DNA of 64,000 nucleotides from Pyricularia pennisetigena (lineage: Eukaryota > Ascomycota > Sordariomycetes > Magnaporthales > Pyriculariaceae): NCBI RefSeq assembly GCF_004337985.1, contig NC_043741.1, forward strand, positions 4,998,140 to 5,062,139. The letters are read 5' to 3'. The translations under genes and the position numbers were made by a program. Below, one piece after another: positions 34,163 through 45,897 of the stretch. The notes beneath the pieces were generated by a model, which was given only the letters and a program-made list of their open reading frames with translations, was not told the origin of the DNA and searched no databases. Position 1 is the stretch's first letter. Each line of letters begins with the position of its first letter.

Positions 34163-37100
34163 TCAACCAGACCAGAACCCTTGCGAGTTGAACTGATTCG
34201 TGTGGTTTGGCGGTTGGTACCAATTCTGGTACGGGTGATCAGGTAGACTGAAATCTGCCCTCGAGAGCAGAGGGTTGACCAGCGGCCGCGTCGGTGTCGG
34301 CTGCTGCGTGGGGGTGGTCATTTGATGAGGATGTTGATGCTGCGGCGAAAAGTATTGTTGTTGTTGTTGTTGTTGTTGTTGTGGCTGCTGCTGCTGCTGC
34401 TGCTGCTGCTGCATCGAAGGGAAACTGGTGATCAGGAGAGGCGGTTGCTGTGGCCCCGAGGTACCAGATACCATGCCCACTGGGGAAGCGGTTGGCGCAA
34501 TCCCTGAAGATCGACGTGATGGTTGGGGACGAGGCGACGGGTTGCTATGCGGCCGTTGAAGCTTGGGCGGAGGTTGACGCATGGGGGCTGCCGCCATTGC
34601 AGCAGACATTGCAATTGGGTTGGCGGGCGCTGCAGTAGCCTTGCCCTGGCTCTGGCTCTGGCTCTGGGTTTGGGTCTGGCCCTGACCTTGGTTCTGGTTT
34701 TGGTTCTGGCTCTGGCCCTGGCCTTGACTCTGGCTTTGGCTCTGGCTCTTATTTTGGCTCTGGTTCTGACTTTGGCTCTGGCTTTGGCTTTGGCTCTGAG
34801 GGATGGCAGATGAGGATGCACTCGTCCGGGTGCTTGCATTGTCGCTGCCGCCGCTATTACCACACCTATTGCTGCATCCATCCGAGCTGGTCGCTCCCCC
34901 ATGCTTCGGGGGCTCTGGCTTCCAGCCCCAGCTCTTCTCGAGCTCCAGGTAGACTTTGCCCAGCCTCCAGCCGGTCTCGCGCGTGATGCGATCGAATATC
35001 GCGACAACCTCTTCCTGCTCCCGACGATCACGCAGCACGGCCGCTGCGATGGCCAAGCTGCGCAGGGCCACAGAGGCGATGCCGTTGTCCTTGGTGTGCG
35101 CAACGATGCCGCAGACCTGATGGGCGTGTTGCAGCTGCGCGGCCATGTTTTCCTCCGAGTCGCGGGGGTTGACGGGGTTGATCTGGGCCAGAAGGCACAT
35201 TGCAGTATGGTAGAAGAGACGGCCGATGACGGCGGCGCGCTTGATGAGCCTGAATATGGCGAGCGACGTATCTGTTAGCCAACTGCTTGCCACAAAAGAA
35301 AAAGCTGCTTCGTTTCCACCAAAATCACCTACCAGACGTTCGGAAAGGCAGACTGGGTCCGTGTCTGCGACGGGAATAGGTACCCAAACGGCCTCATAGG
35401 CCTGGGGCAGTTGTTGCACCAGGCGTCACACAGCGCCTTTAGGCTCTTCCACTCGGCAAAGCGGCTCTGCAGCCTCACCTGCTCGTCGTGCGGCGACGGC
35501 TCCTGGAACCTGGGTATGTTGGCCCGGAAGCTGGCGATCTTGGCCACGATGTAAAAGATCCTGTGGACCCACTCCTCGTCCTCGTCGCCGCTGCCCCCAA
35601 ACGTGTTCTCCGCCTCCTTCTTGGCCGCCTCCTTGGGGCTGCCGCTCTCTGGGTCCTCCGTCAGGAACCCCATGTCCAGCCCCCAGTCGTCCGGGTGCCA
35701 GGCCGTCTGCCAGTTGAAGGCGAGGCACGAGAGGACCTCCATGCCGATGTTGAGCCAGAAGCAGGCCGAGCCGACCCCCTTGGTCTTGGCGTTCCAGCCA
35801 CATTCGCGAATCAGGGCTCTGGCTCCGGCGATGTGGTTCATGCGCTTGGCTGGCTTGTCGCTCATGATCTCGTAGACGTTGAGGACCACGGCCGTGGTTG
35901 CGCACTCGGCCATGTTTCGGTCTGGGTTTGATAGGCTTCGGAGCAGTTGCGTGGTCGCCGTGTCGTAGTAGCAGAGAGCTCGGTGGTCATGCAGGTTCTC
36001 GTTGGGTCGAACCAGCGTCAGCTGCTTGGCGCCACAGGCCAGGAAGGCGTTGAGTAGCATGGGCGACTTGAGCGCGAGGTATGGTATGACGCGGCTAAAG
36101 TGCTTTTCCTTGTCGAAGCTGTCCATCCAGACGCCCACCTCTTCCACAAAGACCTGCATGTACTTGATCTCCTCGGGCGAGTTGAGGTAGTCGCGTTCCC
36201 CCGTAGCCACGCCCTCGGACGGTGGTGTGACCAACCCATCCGACACCTTGGGTTGGCTGCTATCCTGGGTTTCACGTACAGAGCTGTTCGAAGGTGGTCC
36301 GACGCCTTGTGATGCTACACTCGAGACGTCACTGTTTTTGTGTTGGTGGCCTCGCATGCCCGACTCGTTCTCCTGCATGCTGTACTGATCCTGCAGAGTC
36401 GCCAGGTTGAAGTTGCCTGCACTGCCGCCTGCTTCCATGGCCGCCTGTGAGCTGCCGCCAGTGTTTCCCATGTAATCACTGCTCTTCTGAGCCTGCTGAG
36501 CCTGCGCCATTTGAAAGCTGGTATACCTGCGGTCGACGGGATTGTCAACTGGTTTTGCGCTATACGTCGACGTGGGCATCGAGGTGCTGGTCTCGCTGAT
36601 CATTGCCAAGCTCGAAGCGTTCCCCGTTTCTGATCTGTATTGTTGAAGAACCGCCTCCAAGTCTGTTTCTCGGGGTGGCGTGATAGTTCGCGTATCGATG
36701 TGCGCATATCTTCCCAACCCACCCTTGTATTCTGACGCTATAGCCCGCGACTCGTCTTCAAAGCGAACTACATGAAACACCCAAGGTTGTCGGTCAGTCC
36801 TGTTTCTTCGGTATGGGCCTTTCTTTGGCAGATGGGTGCCAACTAAAAGAGAGTCATTTATGCGAGCTCTCCCCGACTCTTATCTGCCTTGCAAGTCGAC
36901 ATGACATGGACACACGGATCAAACGTGTACGCAGTGGGCACAAAAACGGGGACGATTTTTACCAACTCACCTGACCACTCTGCCGTTGACGGTATGTACG
37001 GCGGGCTCTTGACTTGCACGTCAATAAAGTTCAGCCGCACACCCCGCTTACACTCACGGTTGCTCTTCCTGCAGTTCAGACAATCGGGCGTGCCCTCGTC

Positions 37101-37625
37101 ACATTTGAGATGCCGCTCTCGACACGTGAGGCATCCTGTCCTCACGCGCCTCGGCTTGTTCGCCGCGACAGGGGTAGCAGCCGTTGGGGAAGACATGTCG
37201 TCGACGGTGGCCGCTGCGCTTGTTGCGGCCGCGACCGCGCGGGCCATCGACGGGCGCTTCCTATCCCCCGCAGCAGGACTCGCGCTCATCCTGGCCCGCA
37301 TCTCCTTGCTGATCGCTCCGGGCGGCGGCGTGCTGCTGGAGTGAAGGCCTGCTGCTGCCGCCGGCATCGGGCTCTGGACCAGGGATGCGCTTCTCCTTCG
37401 CCTCCCATCGTCCATTGAAACTCTTTGACGCTTTGATGGCGACACCTCAAACCCCTCATTACCGCCCAGTGTGGGTGTCGACTGCCCTCCAAGCAGGTGC
37501 TGCTGCGATAGGGAGCGTTGGTGCGGAGGTCTGAAGCTCTGCTGGTGGCCGATGACGGGGCTCTGTGACAAGCGGTACATTTGGTGCGGCTGGTGGTGAG
37601 GGTGGGCTGTAGCGGCTGTCGCCAT
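34163..37625 (-). CDS. Large Q/S-rich Zn2Cys6 transcription factor
   Basis: Three exons (36971-37625, 35333-36767, 34163-35249) encode 1058 residues. The joins restore [22 protein letters not shown] and [14 protein letters not shown]. The zinc cluster has cysteines at about 165, 168, 175, 182, 185 and 192 ([23 protein letters not shown]). A fungal-specific transcription factor 2 type domain follows (about 480-800), with [18 protein letters not shown] and [18 protein letters not shown]. The C-terminal quarter is disordered: a QS/QN/QG/QT dipeptide repeat of about 25 units, then polyglutamine. The start is the first ATG in the frame ([12 protein letters not shown]). It is a nuclear regulator with unknown targets. 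The long spacer upstream suggests a complex promoter. Confidence 0.9.
34352..34414 (-). repeat. Coding CAG/CAA repeat (polyQ)
   Basis: Two polyglutamine blocks of about eight and nine residues, separated by one proline, are encoded by CAG/CAA triplets in the 3' part of the large regulator. It is a likely source of length variation. Confidence 0.85.
34643..34802 (-). repeat. Coding 6-bp minisatellite (Q-S/N/G/T)n
   Basis: About 25 hexamer units of the form CAG/CAA plus AGC, AAC, GGC or ACC encode an alternating glutamine dipeptide tract in the large Zn2Cys6 regulator. The purity suggests replication slippage. Confidence 0.88.
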
Positions 37626-40100
37626 CGCGCCGGGGTCCAAGCCCGGCGCAAAGGTCCTGGCCGAAGCCACGTATGATTCCAGTGCAGCGACTGTTTAGTC
37701 TCCCCCGGGTGTGGAAAGACGCCGCGACGCTGTCGTTATCGTGGGCGGCTTGTTGATCCGGCGTGGGTTGAGAAACGTATTCGGATAGAGGGACGACCCT
37801 TGTTCGACCTGTGCGATGCGAGCCACACAAGGACGTGGAGAGGGAGAGGTGTGCAAAGGGGGCAAAGGTCTGGCGGGCTAGACGTGCTGGATCTGCCCGT
37901 GCTTCTGTCCACCGTCTGTCCCTCCTAAGATGCTGTGCGTTCCCGCCGCGGGTCTAGGGCGCGCGGACGGACAGGACGCACGGCTTGCCGAACAAAAAAA
38001 AAAAAGATGGGATAGTATAGGATAGGATACAAAAAGAAAGGCTGTCACAGAGCTCGGACTCTGTGGGCCTGTGACGGGAACGGGTACTTTGTCAGACGGC
38101 TTGCCATGGGCTGTAGGAATGATGAGAAAGACGCCGAATGGGGCCAGAGGGACGCGGATACATGTGTTATGTCAGTATCGGGCTTGGGTTTTCCAAAGAG
38201 ACCTGGCGCCTATGCGGTACAGGCGCAGTGGGGCATCGGGGCACAAAACCAGAGACGCCGTTCGGGAGTATCAGCTTCAATGGTTTACTCGGTCGTCTTG
38301 TCTCGGTCGTTTCCAGCTTTGGGCTCCTGGGAAAACTCGCAGACACAGATCCCTCAGGGAAAGGCAGCTGTAGATCCAGGCAGACCGAGTAAGGGTTGGG
38401 CCTGCTGCTGTGTAACGAGGGACGGTGGCAGCCACCCGCTGAACCGCGATAATTCTAGTCAGGACGTTTGCTTTGATTGGACTTTCCTCGTGGTCGGCGG
38501 ATGAGACCTTTTGACGCAGCTGGAAATGGGAGAAGAAGAAGAAGAAGAAAAAGGCCGTAAAAGCTGTGATTTGGATCCGTGTCAGGCTTGTTGCAGTCTT
38601 GTTGTGGGTTGTGGCGCGGCCTTGGTCCCGTTCCGAATGGGATGTAATGGCTCGGCTGTGTTGATAGAGGATTCGGACTGACTGATGGTCACTGTTGCAC
38701 GGAGCGGCGGTGGTATCGATGTCGTGCTGCTGCTTGGCTGCCCAACAATCGCTGTCCTCTGCAGTGTGTTCGGAGTTTTGTTTGGCCAAAACCATATATT
38801 GAATTTTGGATCTAGCAATGGAATAAATCGGCAACACAGACAAGCGAACAAAAAAAATCCTAACTGGACCTTTTTTCTTGTCGCGAATGCAAGACGTCAG
38901 TCGTATTCAAGAATCCGAGGAACGGCTAGGGTTTTGTTCGTTGTTCTGGCTGTCAGTTGGGCGGTTTTCCCATCCCGGCCGCTTTCCTCGCTTGTTCTAC
39001 CAGGTCCCAGGGACGTCGATTAGGGGAACAATGCCAAGAAACCCCGTGCTAGGTATGAAATGGCATATCAACCCTGGTGGATTCTGATATTTTTTTCCCA
39101 CCCTCCCACAACCCGTTGGAAGTCTTGGCAAGCAGAGTGGGAAAGTGAGAGAAAAAAAAAATGAAATAAAATAAAATAAACCAAATTGTAACCTTGTTTC
39201 TTTTCTGGTCAGGATGTTGTAATTTACAATTACGCCAGATGATGTTGACGAGCAGTGAAAAGGAAGACTAGCCCTGTGAGGACATGCAGTAATAATTACA
39301 GACTTCCGTGCTCTTGTATGATGTATGAGCAGGAGTAGTTTGGTTGCCTCCAACTGACTATTTCTTATTTTTTTTTTTGTGGCTTTTCTTTTTTTTTTAA
39401 TGTCTTTTTATTCTTATTTCTAATGTTCAAACAAAACACATTCTGCTGCTTCGAATAAAACTCCCTTCACGGCAATTAATGTCATGGAACTTGGTTAGTA
39501 GCAGCAGCAATATCGCATTGGATCCATCGCACTTGAACGCGTTCAATAATGCACTTGGGTCAATCATTCCAACTCCCCTCAATCAATTCGAATAAAATCG
39601 AGGGTCCGCGCCTCTACGCCAAGATTTTCCACCAGGGGCAGCGTTGCTTACAGGGGCCTGGATGCAGGGGTTTGGCAGTAACCGTGGTCGGCCCGTGTCG
39701 AACTTCTTGTCTGAGGTTTGCTTCGGCTTGACCTGCGGTTTTTTTTTTGTTCGTCTTCTTTTCTTTTTCTTTTTTACTCTTTTCATCCTTCACCCTTGAT
39801 CCCCACTGCCGCGGTCAGCGCCAGCTGCGGGAGGTGCGGTCAACGCGGGGAGCACGGCTCTAGTTCATATTAAAACGGACTTTTTAGCTACCTTTGGTCT
39901 GGAGCTCGCACTTTTTTCTTTTCCTCCCTTTTCTTTCGTCCCTTTTTCTCGACCTGTCGCTCAGATTGAATCAGGCGAACGGTTATGACTTTCCGAAACT
40001 GGGCCTGTTGTGGATGGCATATTGCCAACGGACCTGTTAAAGCAAATAACCCATGTCTCGTAGCTAGCAGCTAAATACAGCATCTTCAACCTTTCCCCCC
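37626..40100. other. Long upstream region of the Q-rich regulator
   Basis: This 2.5 kb stretch lies upstream of the large regulator. It is likely promoter plus long 5' UTR. It contains an AAG/GAA tract at 38531-38553 and T-rich tracts near 39370-39400 and 39738-39775. No coding gene was recognised in either strand. Confidence 0.5.
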
Positions 40101-40143
40101 NNNNNNNNNNNNNNNNNNNNNNNNNNNNNNNNNNNNNNNNNNN
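40101..40143. other. Assembly gap (43 N)
   Basis: The bases are unknown. The gap is preceded by a C run and lies about 140 bp left of the SINE-like signal. Confidence 0.95.
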
Positions 40144-43100
40144 GATTTTTAGAGCTCCCATTAATATCCCACTGGAACTTTTTTCCTCATAATTTTTTCC
40201 CTCTGCAGCTTAGGCTTTTGTCGAACCTGGATAGTTTGCATCCCGCAAAATTGGGAACGAAACCCTCTTGCCCCATCTTTGGCGGGTCTAGTGTAACGGT
40301 TATCACCTTGTCAATTCTCCAGCGGGTTCCACCCCCCGTGCCCGGGAAAAGCGCCGGACGTGGTTACCCCTGGGTAAGGTCGAGACAATGTTCCTCAGCA
40401 CGATTGATTTCTGTCTGTTTGGTGCTCGGCGCGATGCTTTTGGGTTTGGAACAAGAAAAAAGAAGAAAAGAAAAAAAAATCTACAGCATCATATCATATT
40501 GTATCCCAGTCGCAGTAGCCAGAACCCCCGCTGTCCCACTTCTGATCTCCATGTTTCTCAGAAACATTTTGGTAGAAAGAACAGCGATTTAGTAGTCTCA
40601 ACAAATCAGGCAGATGCTGCGGCTAAAGATATTCCTTGGTGGACTCTGCTTGTGGAGGGCGTCCACTGTTGTCAGACACTCTGAGGATGTGAATATGGAA
40701 CTCATGATATTGAGGCTCTTCGGTTGTTTCTTTAACGCAGCATGCCTGCTCCCACCTCTATTCCACGCACGGTTGGAACAGCCTGGACGCCAATTTTTAC
40801 CGCGATTTGCATCCGATGGCGTGTTTGCGGTGCTTGATCGTCATCTGTTCTTTTTCTTTTTCTTTTTTTATTTATTTATTTATTTATTTATTTTCTCAGT
40901 ATTGTGTCACTCATCGGGGAACTCACACCCCCGACCTTCCGGCTTGTGTCGTCATCAATAGTCAGTGACTACTACATTTAGATTTAGTGTGGGACCCGTG
41001 ACAGCCGCCAAAAGGAATTCGAGAATGTCCGAATTACGCTTTGCCGACATTTGACTGTTGAAATTTAGGGGGGGAGGGGGAGGTTTTAAGGCGCACGCAC
41101 GGCTGTGAACAATCTGTGTGTGTTTATTGAAGCTTTTTCAATAGCGTGGTGGCCTCTCTTGGCAACAGCCCTTGGCATCTTTTCTTGGCAGTGGCTGAGT
41201 TACTGGATCTGGTAGTCGTTTCCCTTGGCCCTAGGTTCGGTTCCAGCACGTCGTTTGAGGTACCTCGGGGACATACCTTGCTGCGTTTGATCATCCCTGG
41301 TCTCGTAGGGACAATAAACCGCCGGAATATACTTTGTACTTTTGATGAAAAAAGTGCAGTACTACCTACTGGATCTAATGCTGTTAAAAGAAATGCCGTT
41401 GTAGAGATACGGAAAGATTTAAACGCCATGTGAGCATGGCGTATCCACAGATGCGGCCCCATAAAAGATGACGTTGCCTCCCTAGCGCAAGGTGTAATTC
41501 TGTCTACGTGATAGGATCTGGAGTGTGGAAGTCAAAACTGATCACGAAGCTGACACTGTAGAAGTCGGACTAAGCGCCAGATGCAACATCCGCAAGTCCG
41601 TTTTCAAATCTGTAATCGAGATATTTATTTGCTGCAGTTGGACAAACAAGTCAGTACCTGAAGCCCCACGTGATCTCGGACTTTATCTTTTTTTTTTTTT
41701 TTGTTCCTTCCAGTCTCCATCTCTTATTTGTTTTGATCTTTCAGGGACTACCCGTCCATAAGAACTTTACTGTACAAGGTGCGATACATCAAATTGCGCG
41801 CAGCGACATGACTCATGCCACACAAGGTAGAACCAAATGTTTGATCATTTTCCTCAACATATATTGATCTACTATGGTGTCAGGCGAAAAATTCAACACC
41901 CCGGCACAGTGTTGAACTTTGCGTAATTACGCAGCAATCCCCTGTTTTTGGGAATATTTCAAAATCGCAACCCACAGGCACTTGGCAGCCTGATGGGAAT
42001 TATTACTAAAACAAGCAAACACCCCCCAGCCCCGCGCGCTGCCCACAACTGTACAAGGGTGTTGATTTTTACCCCTACCACCACAGTACAGAAGAGAGAA
42101 CGAAATGCTACCAGTCAGTGCTATGCTGTTCACTTCTGCACCAAAACCTATCATCCGTATATCTTTTTTCCGCAAAGACCGCAAGTTTGACCCAGTCGAC
42201 TGGAGCCGTCTCCGCAGAACTAGGAGGCATCGGTTGCGGGACGACGTTTTCAAGCTCTCCGTAGCGATCCTCATAGAGCTTGGCTGTAGCTTGGCATTGC
42301 AGCGTGGAGATCATTTCCAGTCCTTGGAATGTTGGTGGTAGTTGAGGGCTTGTGTGCTCTGGGAAAGTAGCCACGACAAACCAAAGAAAATAAAGAAAGA
42401 GAGTGAGAACAGAATAGCAGAGCTTCGGTCCCCTGCGGACCCTCCACAAAATCCTAGCGCAGATCAAAAGTTTTTGCTCCGGTTGGTTTTGTACCTGGCA
42501 GAAGTTGTAGCTTATTCAATCGAAACCGGATAAAAAAAAAGGAAACAGTCAAAGTAATGGGCGAAAGCTGGAGCTGAAGCTGGCCGGACATTTTTCCTGT
42601 CCCATCAGTCATGTTTGCTGACTAGGTCTAGACCCAGACTAGGTACACAATTGCACAAAACAGTAGATTACATGTGCTTGTCACGAGTGACCCTGTATGG
42701 TGGAGCCACACTAAACGACGAAACGCCGTGAAAAGTAGTGAGGTTCAGTTCGGATCAGCGATAACAGCTCTTATGGAGACGGAGGAACTTGGACAAGGCG
42801 CATTTTAGTTGCCAAGGCGTGAAGCTTTTTTTTTTTTTGGTTTTTTGTTGCGTTTGTTGCGTTTTGCTTCAACTAGCTCTCATTTTCTAGGGGTAAACCC
42901 ACACAAAGGAAGAAGTGGCGGAGGTTGGACTATATTGTACTGGCGACAGCAAGTTCGGATGATGATATGACACAGGCAGTTAAAGCCGAACCTTGGGGTG
43001 GCATGAAAATGATCGGCTTCGAGCGCGATTTGATCTCGTTCATCCCAGGTAGACACTGACCAAGCTCATTCGGAAAGAAGAGAGGTAAAAAAAAAAAAAA

Positions 43101-44178
43101 AAAAAAAAATCTATACGCTGATCAGGTCCAGCTTCGACTGCTAGATCTAGAGACAGTACCCATATAATTACTACTGGTCGCAGGTGAGCTGGTTGCGTTG
43201 AGAGTTTTGCATATGGGCATCTTGCGATTGGTGGGAGTAATCAAGTCAGTTTCATAGCGTTTCTCTTAGGTTTAGGGCAGCAGACCAACCAGTCAATTGG
43301 AATGGCTTTAATTTCATCTTGCCGCCGTAGACCCTGTACTTTGTCAGAAATGAAATCGACTGTGTATCGATCATTGCCGTCTTCAGTGATTCGAAGTGCT
43401 TCTGAGGCGCGTGGCCGGTCACCGGCGCCTGCCAACAACGCTGAAACGCCGTGTGGGACCAAGAACCCAAGAACACCTCCAATTGACTGGAGCTTCCACA
43501 GTACCGAACTGCTGGATCATGTCAACAGGTCGCTACCGTATAAATACAACAAAGGGGCCGATGAGGTGAGGTTAAGGGTTTGAGTGCCAACTTTGATTGC
43601 ACCTCTGTTTTTTTTTTCGTGTTTGAAGGCAAGTTTTGGCGGGCAACGTGTAACAAAGCCATCAAAAATCCCCAGGTTTGGCCCCACCTTATGGCGCCAA
43701 GATCCATTCCGGCTCTGCTCCCCGCCATCAAAGGGAGAGGAAGAAAAAAGACCCTGGGCGGGCGATTTCTGTGGCACGCACGCACCTTTTTTTTTTCAGC
43801 CCAGCACGAGCGACAAAGACATCATCAATCGACCTTTGACATATGCGAGGCGACTCTAGCCAGGTTCAAGTGTTGACGGGGCTCCATGCCCACCGGCGCG
43901 CCGTTACGCAAGTCAAGAAAAAGAAATACGTCTGCCAAGTTTCTCAATCAACTCAAATCCCTCCGACCATCCCTCTGGAAGGCTCGAGCGTTTTTCTGCG
44001 ACCTTGCAGAACATCGCTTGGGTTTCCCATGCAGATTACTCGCAACCAAGGCGCCGCGGATAGGTAGTAATATACTGAGATCAGGAAAAAAGCAGATCCT
44101 CGCCGAATCTCTGCTTAAACGGCCACATTACTGCCCACGCACACACACACACACACACAAGAAAAAAAAAAAAAAAGT
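40144..44178. other. Gene-poor region
   Basis: Four kilobases hold no confident gene. Visible items are a SINE-like segment (about 40281-40481), TTTA repeats at 40866-40891, a G run near 41070, an A23 tract at 43087-43109, T-rich tracts at 42827-42848, and CA repeats at 44138-44158 just before ASA1. A 68-codon minus-strand frame at 42108-42314 (containing ELENVVPQPMPP) is the only protein-like segment but has no support. Confidence 0.5.
40281..40481 (+). mobile_element. Possible tRNA-derived SINE remnant
   Basis: TCTAGTGTAACGGTTATCAC matches a tRNA D-arm with a good pol III box A (TAGTGTAACGG). About 30 nt later GGGTTCCACCC resembles a degraded box B. No cloverleaf can be formed, so it is not a functional tRNA. 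The sequence ends about 150 bp downstream in an A-rich tract (40451-40481), the layout expected of a SINE. Only one copy is in the window, so the call rests on layout alone. Confidence 0.35.
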
Positions 44179-45742
44179 ATGTCTACCTCCGCCGCGTCAG
44201 TGCCGGCGCAGCCTGCCCACCCCCGCTCCATTCTTCGCGGGCACAAGGCGCAAGTGCATGCGGCTGCGTTTGTGCGCAGCAATGAGCGGCTGGTCACCGG
44301 CGATGCGGACGGGTTCATCGTGGTCTGGGACCTCACCATCATGAGACCCCGGGCGGTGTGGAGGGCACACGACGACGTCTTGCTGGGGATCGGCGGCTGG
44401 GGTAATGATAGACTCATCACGTAGGTTTCTCTCGCCGCATCGCATCGAGGCCGACATCGTGGGGCTGAGAAAATATTTCCGTCTTTTTATTATTCTTTCG
44501 TTGTAGGCATGGTAGAGACAACAAGCTCATTGTGTGGCAACTGCGCAAGGCGGACGAGGACTCGCTCGCAAAGACGCTGCCCGTAGACCCGGCGGCTGAG
44601 GATAGACCGAAGCCGTGGCTGCTGTACATGCTCGAGATAAGCACCATGAATTTCTGCACCTTTTCTCTCTGTGAGATGTCATCAGATGCTCTCTCTGAGG
44701 ATAGGGAGGCTCTTATTGCTGTTCCGAACACTCTGGCATCAGAAGCTGTGAGTCTGTCTTACGAGTTGGAGTTGCAGTTCTAACCCGTACTTGACTACAA
44801 TGATTGACTCTGTTGCAGATTGACATATTCCATTTGCCCTCCCAGAAGCGTGAGTACACCATCAGACTAGGCCAAAGTGAGGGCATGGTGATGGCTCTTG
44901 AGCTGTTCATCATGGATGGGTATTTTACGGTGGCCGTCGGCTACGAGAACGGCGCTGCCCTTGTGGCGCAACAAGCAGACAGATCACAAAACCCAGTAGG
45001 CACATGGAACGTCAGGTATAGATGCAAAGCACACACGCAGCCAGTACTTTCCTTGGGTGTGTCTCCGGGGAAGGACTTCTTCCTGACGTCCAGCGCGGAC
45101 TCTCTATTGATCAAGCACCCCGTACCCCACCCGCCGGCATGCGCCCGAACCTCCAAGGAAGACACTTCAACGTCGGAGGGCGCCAATGCCAATGTGGTTG
45201 ACTCGCAGCCGCCAGCCTTGGCGGCGCCAAAGCCCCCCGACGCACCCGTGGCTCCCCCATCCACTCCTGGAAAGCCCATGTCTCTTCTCTCGGCTGCACT
45301 GGCCCGGGAGGCTGCAGGCGGTTCGGCCGAAACCCCCACGCCTCGGCCAGAGCAGCAGCCAAGCACACCGCCAGGTTCGACACCGTTCAGCGAGCCGATC
45401 AGGATCCTCAACACCAAGCATGCAGGGCAGCAAGGGCTCCGGATTCGGTCGGATGGTCGCATCTTTGCCACGGCGGGCTGGGACTCCCGGGTCCGGGTGT
45501 ACTCTTGCAAGACGATGAGGGAGCTCGCCGTGCTCAAGTGGCATCAGGTCGGGTGCTTTGCGGTGGCCTTTTCCACCATCGACGCCGCGACGGAGAACCA
45601 AGCCGTGGGTGCACAGGATAGTCTGGTATCTAGGTCGGGTGACGTCACGGTCAAGGAGAAGAGGATTCTACATGCAAAGTCGGCGCATTGGCTGGCTGCG
45701 GGAAGCAAGGATGGGAAAGTCAGTCTATGGGAGATATACTGA
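44179..45742 (+). CDS. ASA1: ASTRA-associated protein 1 (WD repeats)
   Basis: Three exons (44179-44420, 44507-44747, 44819-45742) encode 468 residues; the joins give [13 protein letters not shown] and [14 protein letters not shown]-repeat blocks are [50 protein letters not shown], and a C-terminal pair with [27 protein letters not shown] and [13 protein letters not shown]. This is the order seen in fungal Asa1. In yeast Asa1 is part of the ASTRA/TTT-associated assembly that supports Tra1 and other PIKK kinases in the nucleus. A low-complexity Pro/Ala/Ser insertion (about residues 275-360) lies between two blades, as in other filamentous fungi. It ends 155 bp from the convergent NACHT gene. 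Confidence 0.93.
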
Positions 45743-45897
45743 GAGTAGGGGGCAGCGCGGTATGAGGTCTGCAGTATGGGACATTTGAAGGTTGTCAGCT
45801 TACAAACCTGTAGCCATCTTTCCTTTTAGTAGTACGGACTTTTGAGCAGCATCAGCTTTTCCGTGTTTCTGATCTGAACTAAATCGAACAACAATGA

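Noticed and set aside
42108..42314. 68-codon minus-strand frame with protein-like composition
   Set aside because: No signal peptide, splice-supported extension or known motif; too short to call.
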